In this document: piece after piece, positions 45,057-54,677 of the stretch
Layout of the letters: each line of letters begins with the position of its first letter
Position numbering within the stretch: position 1 is the first letter of the stretch
NCBI RefSeq assembly: GCF_019393635.1
Contig: NC_057866.1
Coordinates: 171,772,403-171,836,402, forward strand
Direction: 5' to 3'
DNA from: Dromiciops gliroides
Lineage: Eukaryota > Chordata > Mammalia > Microbiotheria > Microbiotheriidae
DNA: 64,000 nt
Notes under the pieces: generated by a model
Seen by the model: only the letters and a program-made list of their open reading frames with translations
Database searches by the model: none
Told to the model about the DNA's origin: nothing
Made by a program: the position numbers and the translations under genes

Positions 45057-46761
45057 TTTAAAGGACATGTCTCTTCTTATTGCTTAATCATCTGGTTAAC
45101 ATACATACATCACTATTCGTTAAGGCTGAATAAATAGAGCCTACTCTATAAACCAGACATTTCCAGCTTTATGGCAGATGCTTCCAGTTATGGGATGGAC
45201 CAAAGCCAGAGGTAGAATTTGGGGCACAGGGCAAATTCATTTGCGGGGAGAGGGAAGAGTCCAGTTCTTGTTCTCCCAGATCTCTTCGAATGAATAATTC
45301 ATTGCTTCTATCCCTTTAATAGATGTAGCAACTCTGCCTTGCCATTCAGGCTGGATTTGGGGGCATAAATATGAGACTTACCACAAATATTAGCTCCCAT
45401 TTTAACAAAGGCATAGCCATCTACTCCCCAGGAAGTACCCCATGAGTTTCTTACTATCCAATAAGGAGTATTCCCTAGAAAAACAAGAAAGGAATGAGAA
45501 CTTGAGAAGATGACAAAAATACTTTTAGTACAATAAATGTGTAATAAGGATGGATAACTTTACTTAAGAATTTACTAAAGGCAAATATACTAAATAAATA
45601 CATGCATATAAGAGTAAGACTTGAGAGATATAACAGGCCTCTACTATAGTGAATATGACACTGAAGAAATCAGTATTTATGTTATAGTGTCTTTGTGTGT
45701 ATATATATGCATATATACACACATACATATGAACATACATATATATACACATAAATATACAGACTATATATATACACACACACACATATATATATGAAGA
45801 CAAAACAGTATAATGGTAGATAGTAAATAGTAGATTTAAGAATGGATACTTAGTAAATGTCGATATTTTCACATTAAAAAAATTTATTTTTGTCAATTAC
45901 ATGTAAACAAAAATTTTAAACATTCATTAAAATTTTTTTTGAGTTATGAATTCTTTCTCTCCATCTCCTCCCCTTTCCTTGAGAAGGCAAGCAATTTGAG
46001 ATAGATTATACACATGAAGCTTTAAAAAAATCATTTCCATATTAGCCATGATGCAAAAGAAAGTGCAGAATGTCTTGAATTGCTAATAATGGCTTACAAA
46101 GCACTTTACAAATGAAATTTCATTTGATTTTTACAACAACACTGTGAGGCATTTGTTGTTCTTATCCCCCTTTTTAAGATGAGAAGATTAAGGCTGAAAA
46201 AGTTCAAATCATTTGCTCAGGATCCCACAGCTAAAAAAATTCAAGTTCAAGTCTTACTGACTCCAAGTCCACTACTCTGTTCATTATGCCACCTAGTCAC
46301 CAATCAAGATGAAATAAAGAGTAATAAAAAAAGAAAACTATATAGAATCAGGAAAGGGAAAAACAGGTACTCCTAAGTATACAACACCATAGTGAGGAAC
46401 TTGATTAGAAAATATTTTCAATATTTCTATGAAGAATTACTCATTGAAAACAAATATTTTTTATAATGAATTGTTTTACAGTTATCATCACAGCAAAGAG
46501 AGTACCCCGGATAAGAAATAGTGTGAACAAAACTAGGAGATTTTTGTCTCCTGAGAAAATGCATGCCAGGGAGAAAGAGAGCCTGGACAACACGTACCTG
46601 TTTTGTCAAAACCAGTTATGAGAACGGCGTGATTGGCTTCTCCACTGGAACAGTGATGCTGGATTATTCCTCCCAGATAATCTTGCCAGCTCACTGCATC
46701 CACTATCACAGCTAAAGGGCCATAGGCAAGAAGTATTTTGGCCATTTCATCCTCTTCATCA
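36760..46761 (-). CDS. CTSO: Cathepsin O, last three coding exons (partial gene)
   Basis: Papain-family (C1A) lysosomal cysteine protease. Only the C-terminal 97 codons are in the window, as exons 46598-46761, 45382-45474 and 36760-36794, read right to left. They join in frame and read from DEEDEMAKILLAYGPLAVIV through GFDKTGNTPYWIVRNSWGTS to GIADSVSAVFV and a TGA stop. The catalytic histidine is in ANHAVLITGF and the catalytic asparagine in VRNSWG. The cysteine of the active site, the propeptide and the signal peptide must lie to the right of 46.76 kb, and I did not find them before the edge. Exon phases agree with human CTSO and no break is seen, so the gene looks intact where visible. It converges on TDO2, matching human gene order. 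Confidence 0.93.
37217..37379 (+). mobile_element. MIR SINE, left part, split by a retrovirus
   Basis: GAAGACCTGAGTTCAAATCT, CTCAGTTTCCTCATCAGTAA, TGACAAAATGAGATAAG. The expected continuation (GTGAAGTGCTTTGCAGGTGT) appears 4.8 kb away at about 42230-42285. Confidence 0.75.
38627..38786 (+). mobile_element. Mar1-type CORE-SINE inside the ERV, 16-bp target duplication
   Basis: Full head, core and CAAACAACAA tail. Target duplication ACAAGTAGGTGATGAG at 38611-38626 and 38787-38802. It is younger than the ERV. Confidence 0.95.
40290..40434 (-). mobile_element. Mar1-type CORE-SINE, antisense, 14-bp target duplication
   Basis: AGTCTTTTTCTTTT at 40276-40289 and 40435-40448. It lies within the span of the ERV fossil. 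Confidence 0.9.
41721..42210 (+). mobile_element. 3' LTR of the gammaretroviral fossil
   Basis: Follows a purine tract AGAGAAGTGGGGAA. Its start TATTATGGAGTTGGGACATA parallels the 5' remnant TGTTATGGGGTTGGGACATA. Promoter-like TATAAAAA at 42006-42013 and AATAAA at 42125-42130; end taken at ACCACCA. Target duplication not resolved. Confidence 0.7.
42420..42700 (+). repeat. Degenerate TA/TG/CA repeat tract
   Basis: Alternating TATATA, TATGTG and CATACA words over about 280 bp. Confidence 0.8.
43897..44016 (+). mobile_element. CORE-SINE, internally shortened, sense
   Basis: GGGTAGCTAGGTGATGCAGT joins straight to GGCCCTGGAGTCAAATCCAG, lacking part of the tRNA-like head. GGGAAGTCAG repeats on both flanks. 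Confidence 0.8.
44271..44333 (+). repeat. TG/TATG/CA compound microsatellite
   Basis: TATATATATG, (TG)n, (TATG)n and then a CA run. Confidence 0.9.
44333..44577 (-). mobile_element. Marsupial MIR-like SINE, antisense
   Basis: TTGTTCAGTTGTTTCAATCA, GGAGTGGTTTGCCATTTCTT, ACTTGCCCAAAGTCACATAG. Same family as 52.69-52.95 kb and the split copy at 54.60/55.67 kb. Confidence 0.8.
45023..45052 (+). repeat. (CT)n microsatellite
   Basis: About 14 CT units, 330 bases from the CTSO exon at 45.4 kb. Confidence 0.9.
45382..45474 (-). CDS. CTSO: CTSO exon with catalytic asparagine
   Basis: Minus-strand acceptor CCCTAG and donor TGTG|GTAAGT. Encodes (G)NTPYWIVRNSWGTSWGVD then GYAFVKMGANIC. The Asn of RNSWG orients the catalytic histidine in papain-like enzymes. 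93 bases, phase 1 at both ends. Confidence 0.94.
45690..45800 (+). repeat. TA/CA compound repeat
   Basis: TATATATATGCATATATACA and related words in the CTSO intron between its last two large exons. Confidence 0.8.
45870..46080 (-). mobile_element. L1 3'-UTR fragment, antisense
   Basis: GTCAATTACATGTAAACAAA, CAATTTGAGATAGATTATAC and CATATTAGCCATGATGCAAA. Confidence 0.65.
46081..46302 (-). mobile_element. MIR SINE, antisense
   Basis: CAAAGCACTTTACAAATGAA, TTTACAACAACACTGTGAGG and TCATTATGCCACCTAGTCAC. Confidence 0.7.
46598..46761 (-). CDS. CTSO: CTSO exon with catalytic histidine
   Basis: On the minus strand the acceptor is TTCCTAG and the donor ACAG|GTACGT. The product is (S)DEEDEMAKILLAYGPLAV, then IVDAVSWQDYLGGIIQHHCS, then SGEANHAVLITGFDKT(G). 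His in NHAV is the catalytic histidine. Length 164 bases, entering at phase 2 and leaving at phase 1. Confidence 0.94.
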
Positions 46762-46899
46762 CTAGGAAGGAAGGCAAATATAGTAATTTGTCTCGAAACT
46801 GAACATCTCTAAAGCAATGTAAATATGAAAAAAGAACACTGGATTTGAAGTCCAAAGCCCTGAGTTCCAATACGGGCTCTATCTATCACTATAAGAAAT

Positions 46900-47038
46900 A
46901 ACAGTAATAATAGTTACATCTAACATTTAACACTTTGCAAAACACTTTATTTATACATATATATACATATACACACACACATATATACACACATACATAC
47001 ACACACACACACATATATATACATATATATGTATATGT

Positions 47039-47087
<49 letters not shown>

Positions 47088-47260
47088 AGCCTCACAACAA
47101 TCCAATAAGGTAGAATTTAGTATTATTATTTCCACTTTACAAATAGGGAAAGTGAGGCTGAGAGGTTGAGAAACTTGTCCAGAGGGAACCAGTTAGTACA
47201 TTTTGAGGCAGGTTTGAAACTCATGTTTTGCCGACTCCAAGTGCAGTCCAAATATCATTG
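46900..47260 (-). mobile_element. MIR SINE, antisense, split by TA/CA repeat
   Basis: CACTTTGCAAAACACTTTAT, then about 135 bp of TA/CA/TG repeat (46950-47085), then GAGCCTCACAACAATCCAAT to GCCGACTCCAAGTGCAGTCC. The microsatellite grew inside the SINE. Confidence 0.7.
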
Positions 47261-47499
47261 GATGACTTTAAAAAGGCCATGTAGCCTGTATGAAGCTCTA
47301 AATCTTGTAATCACAGGTTAGATCTATACTAAGTTAAACTTTATAACTATAAAATCATCTTTGGAGATGAAAGGGAGTTTTCATTGAGTTCAACCCCCCA
47401 CATTGTACAGGTGAGGAAACTGAGCCCTAGAAATGTTAAATGACCTACCTAAGGTCCCATTGATACAACACAGCTTACACATCACGGGATGCCAATTAT

Positions 47500-48660
47500 A
47501 TCATTAAGAAAGACCAAAGTACCATTATGACTTCAGCAAGAAATTAAAAAAATATTCACTATGACCAAGTTGGAGTTATGCTGGGGATGTAAGAACAGTT
47601 CAATCTTAAAACAATATTGATATTAAAAACAAATACTCTAAATATATGATTATATCAAGGAGTCAAAAAGTAAAACACATTTAAACTAAAAAAATTCTAC
47701 TAAGCATAGTCACTGAAGGGTCATATTTTGATAGGTTCAAAGTACATATCTAAAATCAAAAGCAAGTATTATATGCAATGGGGAAGCACTAAAACCTTTC
47801 TCACTAAACATAGGAATAAGAATATCATACCCTTTATTCTACATAGCTCTATAAATACTAGTAATATGACTATAGTAAGAGAAAAACTAAATGGAGACAA
47901 AGAGGAGATAAAGTTATACCTATTTGCTATGAATGTTGCAGTTTACTTAGAAAAATCTGGAAGAAACAGCAAAGAAACTGAGACAAGTAACAAATTCCAT
48001 GACTTAAAAGGATATAAAATAAACTGATGAAAAGCAGAAGTATTTCTGTATAGTGATAATTAAATCTAGCAAGACATAACAAAAAAGAAATTCCCATTCA
48101 AATTTGCTACAAATGCATAAGCTAAGTGTCAATTTACAAAGGCCTACTCAAGACATATAAATGAAATTACTCTTTAAAGAAATAAAGAATGAGAAATAAC
48201 AGGGGAGATTCATTACTCATAGTTGGGCCCTACCAATATAATAAAAATGATAATGTATAAATTAACGCGTTTAATACTAAACCAATCAGTGTAACAAGGG
48301 GACACTAGGAAAAAAAAGATAAAATAATAACAAAATTCATTTGTTGGGGAGGAAACAAAAAGTTAGAATTTCAAAGAAAATAGTGGGAAGAAAAATATGA
48401 ATGAAGCGGGGAAAGCACTTTCATTCCTTAAATTATACTATAAAGTCATAATCATGAAAACTGTTTGGTGCTGTTCAAAAGTAGAAAAGTAATTCAGCAA
48501 AGGGACTAGATTAAGGAATATCAGAAACACTCGGTATCCTAGTGTTCGACAAAGTCGAGAACATAAATGACTTGCAGGAAAGAACTCTCTACTTGATAAG
48601 AACTTTTAGGAAAACTGGAAAGAAATTTGGAAGAAATTAGGTTTTGATTATCATCTCATA
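47500..48660 (+). mobile_element. Decayed L1 ORF2 fragment
   Basis: Peptides EEIKLYLFAMNVAVYLEKSG and FHDLKGYKIN recall the L1 reverse-transcriptase region (LSLFADDMIVYLENP, FSKVSGYKIN); further on FDKVENINDLQER and LIRTFRKTGKKFG fit the C-terminal part. Several stops and shifts; a relic with no function expected. Confidence 0.6.
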
Positions 48661-48689
48661 CTGATATGGGAAAGTACAGGGGATAAAAC

Positions 48690-48995
48690 TGAGGCCCGAG
48701 CTGAGACCCCCAAAATGAAAGTAGAACATACTGTTTGTTCTCCTGAAGTCTGTGGTTTAGTACCAACTTCCTAACATATGCCTCTGTTTATTGAAATATG
48801 CCTTCCCGTCTGCCAAGTAGCTCACCACAATGTACCTGTGAAAACCTGCATGCATTTCATGCCTAAGTGATATAAAAATGCAGCTTGGACATTTGTTCAG
48901 GGCCCAGAGTATCAGAGGCAACTCTGCTTTGGGCTTCTCTGTTGGAATTTCCCACAATAATAACATTTACCCCAATAGACTCAAATATGGATAAT
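48690..48995 (+). mobile_element. Possible solo LTR fragment (fossil)
   Basis: TGAGGCCCGAGCTGAGACCC start, ATATAAAAATGCAGCTTGG in the middle, and a CA-ended stretch near AATAATAACA. LTR-like order but no clear target duplication. Confidence 0.3.
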
Positions 48996-49129
48996 CAATC
49001 TGAATATAAAAAAGTTATATCATGTCTAAAAAGTCCAATCAAGCATAAAAATAAAATGAAAAGGACCAAATCAGGAACTTTTCACCGGTATGGCTAGGGA
49101 AAGAATTTGTCTTAATTTTATTTGATTTC

Positions 49130-49460
49130 TTTTGCTTTTACATTTCCTTAAAATATCCCTTTCCCTTCACGAACCCATAGAAAAATTCCTTGTAAGAGGA
49201 AAAAAAGCAGTTCAGCAAAACTAATCTACACATCAATCATGTATGTATCAGCCAATGTGGTTATCTATATCTCTGAAGAAAAGAGGGAGGTACATTGCTC
49301 ACATCTTTTCATTCAGTCTTGAATTTATTCTCTCCATTTATGTTGTTGTAGTGGTTGTGTATTTTCTTTTACTGGTTCTGTTTACTTCTTTTTGTTTTTT
49401 GCATAATTTCATTACTTCAATGAAGTCTCCCCATTCTTCCCTGTACTTTTTATTTTAGGT
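49130..49460 (-). mobile_element. L1 3' end, antisense (second subfamily)
   Basis: AGCAGTTCAGCAAAACTAAT and CATCTTTTCATTCAGTCTTG parallel the copy at about 57.69-58.16 kb. Decayed. Confidence 0.5.
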
Positions 49461-50369
49461 TTAAGAAGACCATTTATTGAAGGTCAGCATTTATGAATAG
49501 ACATTTTAAACAAAAGCAATGGCTTTGCCATCCTTTGTTTCTCATAATAAGACACCTTTACAAAAGAAAATCAATAACTGTTAACTTGTAAATTCTGACA
49601 ATTACAGATTTTGTTGTTGAGGAAGGAAACAAGAGTGGGTGTAAAGACATTTTAGCACCTCTGTCTTTATAGACACAAATCATATTGTTATCACCGTTCA
49701 TTAACTTCAATAATAATAATAAGCTTACTTGCCTCATGAATCTGTCATAGTAAGCTTCACTTACATCAGAATGATGTCATTCTGTAGACCTGTCTCTATC
49801 ACTCATTCATACAAACCTATATCTCCAACCCATAATGTAGGTTGACACAATCAGGCTGACATAATTTCATAAAGCATTTATCCCATCACAGACTTTTATG
49901 TCGGGGTGGAATTTGATTCTTAGAAGATATATAAGAAGGGTTTTCCCTTCCGGGTTGCACACTGAACAAGTAGAAGACTACTGAGTTAACAGGTGGATAT
50001 TGTTTTAGAAGTTAATGTCTTTTCTTGTTCTCATCTTATAAATCACTTTAATACTGACTCAACAAATTGTAATTACTTTGGTGTAAAATTCTAGAAGTTT
50101 GGACTCTGCTAAATCAGAATTCATGTAACACAGAAGGTTCAGTGATAAATACTTCCTAATCTGGGATCAGAGTAGCAAAAACATTATGAAAGTGGATCTG
50201 AGGCAGAGTTTAGATGTGGGAGGCCATTGGTAGTATATGAATTAAATTTAAACATAAATATATTGTTTACATTACAGGGTTGTCTTTTTCTTTTAACTTT
50301 CATGCTATTAAAAATTCAAATTTTAATATTTTTTGTTAAGTTTAAAGATGACCTCGTCATTAGTCTGAA
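49461..50369 (-). other. CTSO intron, nothing recognised
   Basis: No SINE, LINE or exon named. A TATA-like GATATATAAGAAGGG near 49.93 kb followed by CTTCCGGGTTGCACAC could be a worn LTR, but no ends are visible. Confidence 0.35.
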
Positions 50370-50610
50370 TTAATGCACTGGTATAGTGCTTTATAGATTA
50401 TAGCACCTTCACATGCATCCTCTAATTTGATCCTCCCAAAAGTTTACGAGGTACATAGGGCAGGTAATGTTTACCCAATTTAAAGATGTGAAAACTTAAA
50501 GCTTAGAGAGTAAACTAGTCCAAGGGCACACAGGGCTAGTACACCAAGCTTGTCTTACATACACCTAGGTCCAGTGCTGTTTTAATGACACCACTCTACT
50601 TGTTGCATAG
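50370..50610 (-). mobile_element. MIR SINE, antisense
   Basis: GTGCTTTATAGATTATAGCA, TTTGATCCTCCCAAAAGTTT and AGTCCAAGGGCACACAG. Confidence 0.6.
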
Positions 50611-50787
50611 ATATTCAATACTAATACAAGATAATCCTGTCTTTTCTTTCATAATTAGAGTGGTATAATAGAAAGAAAAGGAGTCAAGAGGTGTAACTTT
50701 TGGTTTTAGCTCTTCCAAGCTAATTAGATCTAAAACTGATTATCCAGTTTTGGATGACTCAATCTATTCTTTTCCTTCTACAATCTA

Positions 50788-50943
50788 TTGTTTGTTCTGT
50801 GGGGGTAATGAGGGTTAAGTGACTTGCCCAGGGTCACACAGCTAGTGTCAGGTATCTGAGGCTGGATTTGAACTCAGGTACTCCTGAATCCAGGGCTGGT
50901 GCTTTATTCACTGCACCACCAACTGCCCCCCCCCCCCCGGCCA
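50788..50943 (-). mobile_element. Mar1-type CORE-SINE, antisense, 14-bp target duplication
   Basis: CCTTCTACAATCTA at 50774-50787 and 50944-50957. The right end has a C-run of about 14, an expanded head. Confidence 0.95.
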
Positions 50944-51706
50944 CCTTCTACAATCTAGTGTAATAAGACATCTACCTAAAAGGAAAGACAAAAGTTGTAA
51001 AACTCAACTAGGCTCTTAAGTAAAGGAAAATTAATTTCCTAAAATGAAGATTTTGGATATCATTTCTCTGTACTCTTCTTAGTTCCTATACATTCTTCCA
51101 ATATTTTCAAATATATATTAGGTTCTAAAAGTGATGGGAAAATAGTAACCAGAACTCTAAAATAATGATAGTCCTTTCTTCTTTCTTCCACTGCTCAATA
51201 GAATTACTGAACTGAAACTTAGCTAAATAAAATCCTACCCTCAGGAGCTGGATAGATTGTCTTCATAGTTTAATATACCATTCTGGTTGAAAAAAAATTA
51301 ACCCTTCAGGGCTGGGCATAAAAAAATTCTGTGGTCAGACAGGATATTTTTACATGTAAAATGTTGGACCATAATATTTTTAAACTTATTTACATTATAG
51401 AAATCTCTTAATAATAATTAAAATTAACTGCCAATATTTGAAAAATATTCTTCTTGTGGTGGACATATTTTTTAAAATGAAAGCATTTAGGGTATATTCC
51501 TATTATTTGTTACAGTACTAAGTAACAACATAGAACTTAAAGAGATATCAAACCCACAATATTTCTTCTCCTTATTTCCATTAAAAATATATATTCATTA
51601 TAGTATTTTGGAAACTAGAATATTAGGAATGGAAACTACTTCCAGGTTCTTCTTAAATATCAACAAGTTGTTGATTCATACTCTTATCTTCTTATATAAA
51701 GCAATC

Positions 51707-51884
51707 CGGGGGCAGCTAGGTGGCACAGTGGATAAGGCACTGGCCCTGGATTCAGGAAGACCTGAGTTCAAATCTGGCCTCAGACACTTGACACCTACTA
51801 GCTGTGTGACCCTGGGCAAGTCACTTAACCCTCACTGCCCCGCAAAAAAACAAAACAAAAACAAAAACCCCAAAACAAAACCAA
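51707..51884 (+). mobile_element. Mar1-type CORE-SINE, sense, 11-bp target duplication
   Basis: ATAAAGCAATC at 51696-51706 and 51885-51895; A-rich tail of about 40 bases. Confidence 0.95.
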
Positions 51885-52159
51885 ATAAAGCAATCTGATC
51901 TTTATCACTGTCGGTCTTATAGTTTGTTATTAATCTATGGCACTACCCCACCCCATATGTCTGATTTCCCAACAAAAATTCCTCCCTCAAGCATGCTCTC
52001 TACTGCTACCCAACCTAAACCTCCTGGTTGATATCAATAATTGTTACTATTAAGTATCAGAAAATCTCAACAGGAGAATATGGATAGAAATCACCGAAAA
52101 CTGTCAAAACAGCATCTTAATGTACTGTGCAAAGGAATTCATGGAAAACCTTTCCTCCT

Positions 52160-52430
52160 ACTGGCAGACTTAGGTGCTGTTTGAATGAGTCATATATTCT
52201 AAAAGTGACCAGTCTAGGACTCTTTGGATCACAGCTTCCTCTAATATAATAAAGTCAATGAAAATATTGTGTGTCTGATTTGCAGGTGCTGGATCAAACT
52301 GTCGTTGGAGCTGCTTGAATCTCCATTAGTTATAAAATGACAAAGTGGACAGAACACTGGCCTCCTTTCTGATCTGTGATAAGTGAGACAGTGGTTCAGC
52401 ACAGTAATATTTGATCTTCTTTTTATCACA
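52160..52430 (-). pseudogene. Fragment of a RING-finger/zinc-finger E3 gene copy
   Basis: On the minus strand the 3' part of a coding sequence: SERRPVFCPLCHFITNGDSS then NDSLIQHLQIRHTIF with a CxxC...HxxxxH zinc site, followed in another frame by IDFIILEEAVIQRVLDWSLL and EYMTHSNST with a stop. The end resembles the acidic helix (UIM-like) tail of small RING E3 ligases with Di19-type fingers, but I cannot name the parent. A small deletion shifts the frame between the two halves, and the upstream exons are missing, so it is a dead retrocopy fragment. Confidence 0.5.
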
Positions 52431-52694
52431 ACTTGTTTAGTTATTCCTCAACCATCAGAATTTTTTGTTTGTTTGTTTATTGTTTGGTTTTTGTTCTTGG
52501 TCCTTAAGAATAAAACAAGCAAAGAAACCAACCCATCCTGCTGTTCATATTTTGGTGACTGTTAGACCTTTTCCTCCACTCCTATTTGTTTTTTAACCTC
52601 CTTTGGAACAGCAGTATAATTTCTCAGTCAAAGACTAGGGGCATTTTAGTCAACTTCTTTTACAGCATGATTCCAAATTACTCTATTTTTTGTG

Positions 52695-52950
52695 ACCATT
52701 TGTTTTTGTTTAGTTGTGTCTGATCCTTCTTCTGACCCCCGTTTTTGGTGATTTTCTTGGTAAAAATACTGAAGTGGTTTGCCATTTCCTTCTCCAGCTC
52801 ATTTTACAGAAGAGGAACTAAGGCAAATAGTGTGAAGTGACTTGCCCAGGGTCACACAGCTAGTAAGGATATGAGGCCAGATATGAACTTAAGATGAGTC
52901 TTCCTGACTCCAAGGCCAGTACTCTATCCAATACACTACCTAGCTACCCC
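52695..52950 (-). mobile_element. Marsupial MIR-like SINE, antisense
   Basis: GAAGTGGTTTGCCATTTCCT, GTGACTTGCCCAGGGTCACA and CACTACCTAGCTACCCC. Confidence 0.8.
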
Positions 52951-53013
52951 AAAATTACTGTCTGGCATGAACCAATTTATCCCTCTGCCAACAAAATCTA
53001 ACCAAGCCTTTCT

Positions 53014-54160
53014 TTTTTTAAAAATTTAATTTAATTTATTTTTTCCATTACATGTAAAGATAGTTCTCAACTTTTGTTTATACAAGCTTTCCAATTTCAG
53101 ATTTTTCTCCCTCCCCCCCCAACACCCTCCCCTAGGCAGCAGGTAATCTGATATAGGTTTTTTATATATCTATATATCTATATATCTATATATATAATAA
53201 CATTAAACATATTTCTGCATTAGTCATGTTAAAAGAGAAAAATCAGAGCAATGAGGAAAAACCTCAAAATAGAAAAACAACAGCACCAAAAACAAAAGAA
53301 ACATTATGGTTCGTACAGCATCTATACTCCACAGTTCTTTTTTTTTTCCTGAATTTGGAGATCCTCCTCCATCATGAGTTCCCTGGAACCCTTCTGTACC
53401 ACTGCATTGGTGAGAAGGATATAGTCCATCACAGTAGGTCAACACACAATGTTGATGATACTGTGTACAATGTTCTTCTGGTTCTGCTCATCTCACTCAT
53501 CACCAGTCCACACGAGACCCTCCAGGTTTCTCTGCACTCCTCCTGATCATTGTTTCTTAAAGCACAATAGTATTCCACTACATTCATATACAACAACTTG
53601 TTCAGTCATTCCCCAACTGATGGGCATCCCCTCAACTTCCAATTCCTTGCCACAACATAAAGAGCAGCTATAAATATTTTTGTACATGTGGGTCCTTCTC
53701 CCCTTTCCATTATCTCTTTGGGAAAAAGACCCAAAAGTGGTATTGCTGGGTCAAAGGGTATGCATAGCTTCATAGACCTTTGGGCATAATTCCAAATTGC
53801 TCTCCAGAATGGTTAGATTAGTTCACAGCTCCACCAACAATGCATTAGTGTTCCAGTTTTCCCACAGCTTCTCCAACATTTATTATTTTCCTTTTTTGTC
53901 ATTTTAGCCAATCTGATAGGTGTCAGGTGGTACCTCAGAGTTGTTTTTATTTGCATCTCCCTAATCATTAGTGATTTAGAGCATTTTTTTATACGGGAAT
54001 AGATAGCTTTGATTTCTTCATCAGAAAACTGCCTGTTCATATCCTTTGGCCATTTCTCAATTGACGAATGATGTGGATTCTTATAAATTTGATTTAGTTC
54101 CCTACATATTTTAGAAATGAGGCCTTTATCAGAAGTACTGACCATAAAAATTGTTTCCCA
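53014..54160 (-). mobile_element. L1 insertion, 5'-truncated, antisense, with 15-bp target duplication
   Basis: 3' UTR plus the end of ORF2. The protein IEKWPKDMNRQFSDEEIKA to [20 protein letters not shown] and [19 protein letters not shown] is the well-known L1 ORF2 C-terminal part. The target duplication TAACCAAGCCTTTCT is at 52999-53013 and 54161-54175. The low-coordinate end is T-rich, the reverse of the poly-A tail. It landed in an older repeat that resumes at 54176. The copy is fairly well kept over this stretch. Confidence 0.92.
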
Positions 54161-54175
54161 TAACCAAGCCTTTCT

Positions 54176-54360
54176 ACAGTTGCACCAACATTGTCAATTC
54201 CTATCTTTTACCATCTTTGCCAATATGCTAAATGTTAGGCAAAACCTCAAAGTTGTTTTGATTTGCATTTCTCTTACTATTAGTAATATGAAATGGGCAA
54301 TCTTTCATATAGTTCTTAGTAGCTTAAAATTCTTCTTTTAAGAATTGTTTGTTCATAAAC
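54176..54360 (-). mobile_element. Older L1 fragment, antisense
   Basis: TTGCACCAACATTGTCAATT, TTTTGATTTGCATTTCTCTT and AGAATTGTTTGTTCAT parallel the younger L1 at 53.8-54.0 kb but are far more diverged. Confidence 0.6.
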
Positions 54361-54365
54361 TTTGT

Positions 54366-54600
54366 GATAGTTAAGTGGCACAGAGGATAAGCATTGGGTC
54401 TAGAATCAGGAGGATCTGAGTTCAAATCCAGCCTCAGAGACTTATTATATGTCACTAGCCACAGCTTCTGCTTGCTTCATTTTCTTCATCTGTAAAATGG
54501 GAATGATAGCATCTACCTTCCAGGTTTGTTGTGAAGGTCAAATGAGATAATAATTGTAAGTAGTTAGCGCAGGGCCTGGTAAATAGTAAGTACTATACTT
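54366..54600 (+). mobile_element. Long CORE-SINE/MIR-type SINE, sense
   Basis: AGTTAAGTGGCACAGAGGAT head, CAGGAGGATCTGAGTTCAAA, CATCTGTAAAATGGGAATGA and tail GCGCAGGGCCTGGTAAATAG. Confidence 0.75.
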
Positions 54601-54677
54601 TGTTGTTTAGTTGTTTCAGTTGTGTCCGACTGTGAGTTTTTTTGGCAAAGATACTAGAATAGTTTGTCATTTCCTTC

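Larger units (their letters stand above)
36795..45381 (-). other. CTSO: CTSO last intron
   Basis: 8.6 kb. Holds a split MIR, the gammaretroviral fossil with inserted SINEs, CORE-SINE (43.89-44.02 kb), an antisense SINE (44.33-44.58 kb) and several TA/TG/CA arrays (42.42-42.70, 44.27-44.34, 44.58-44.69 kb) plus (CT)n at 45.02-45.05 kb. About 42.7-43.9 kb is unassigned. Confidence 0.6.
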
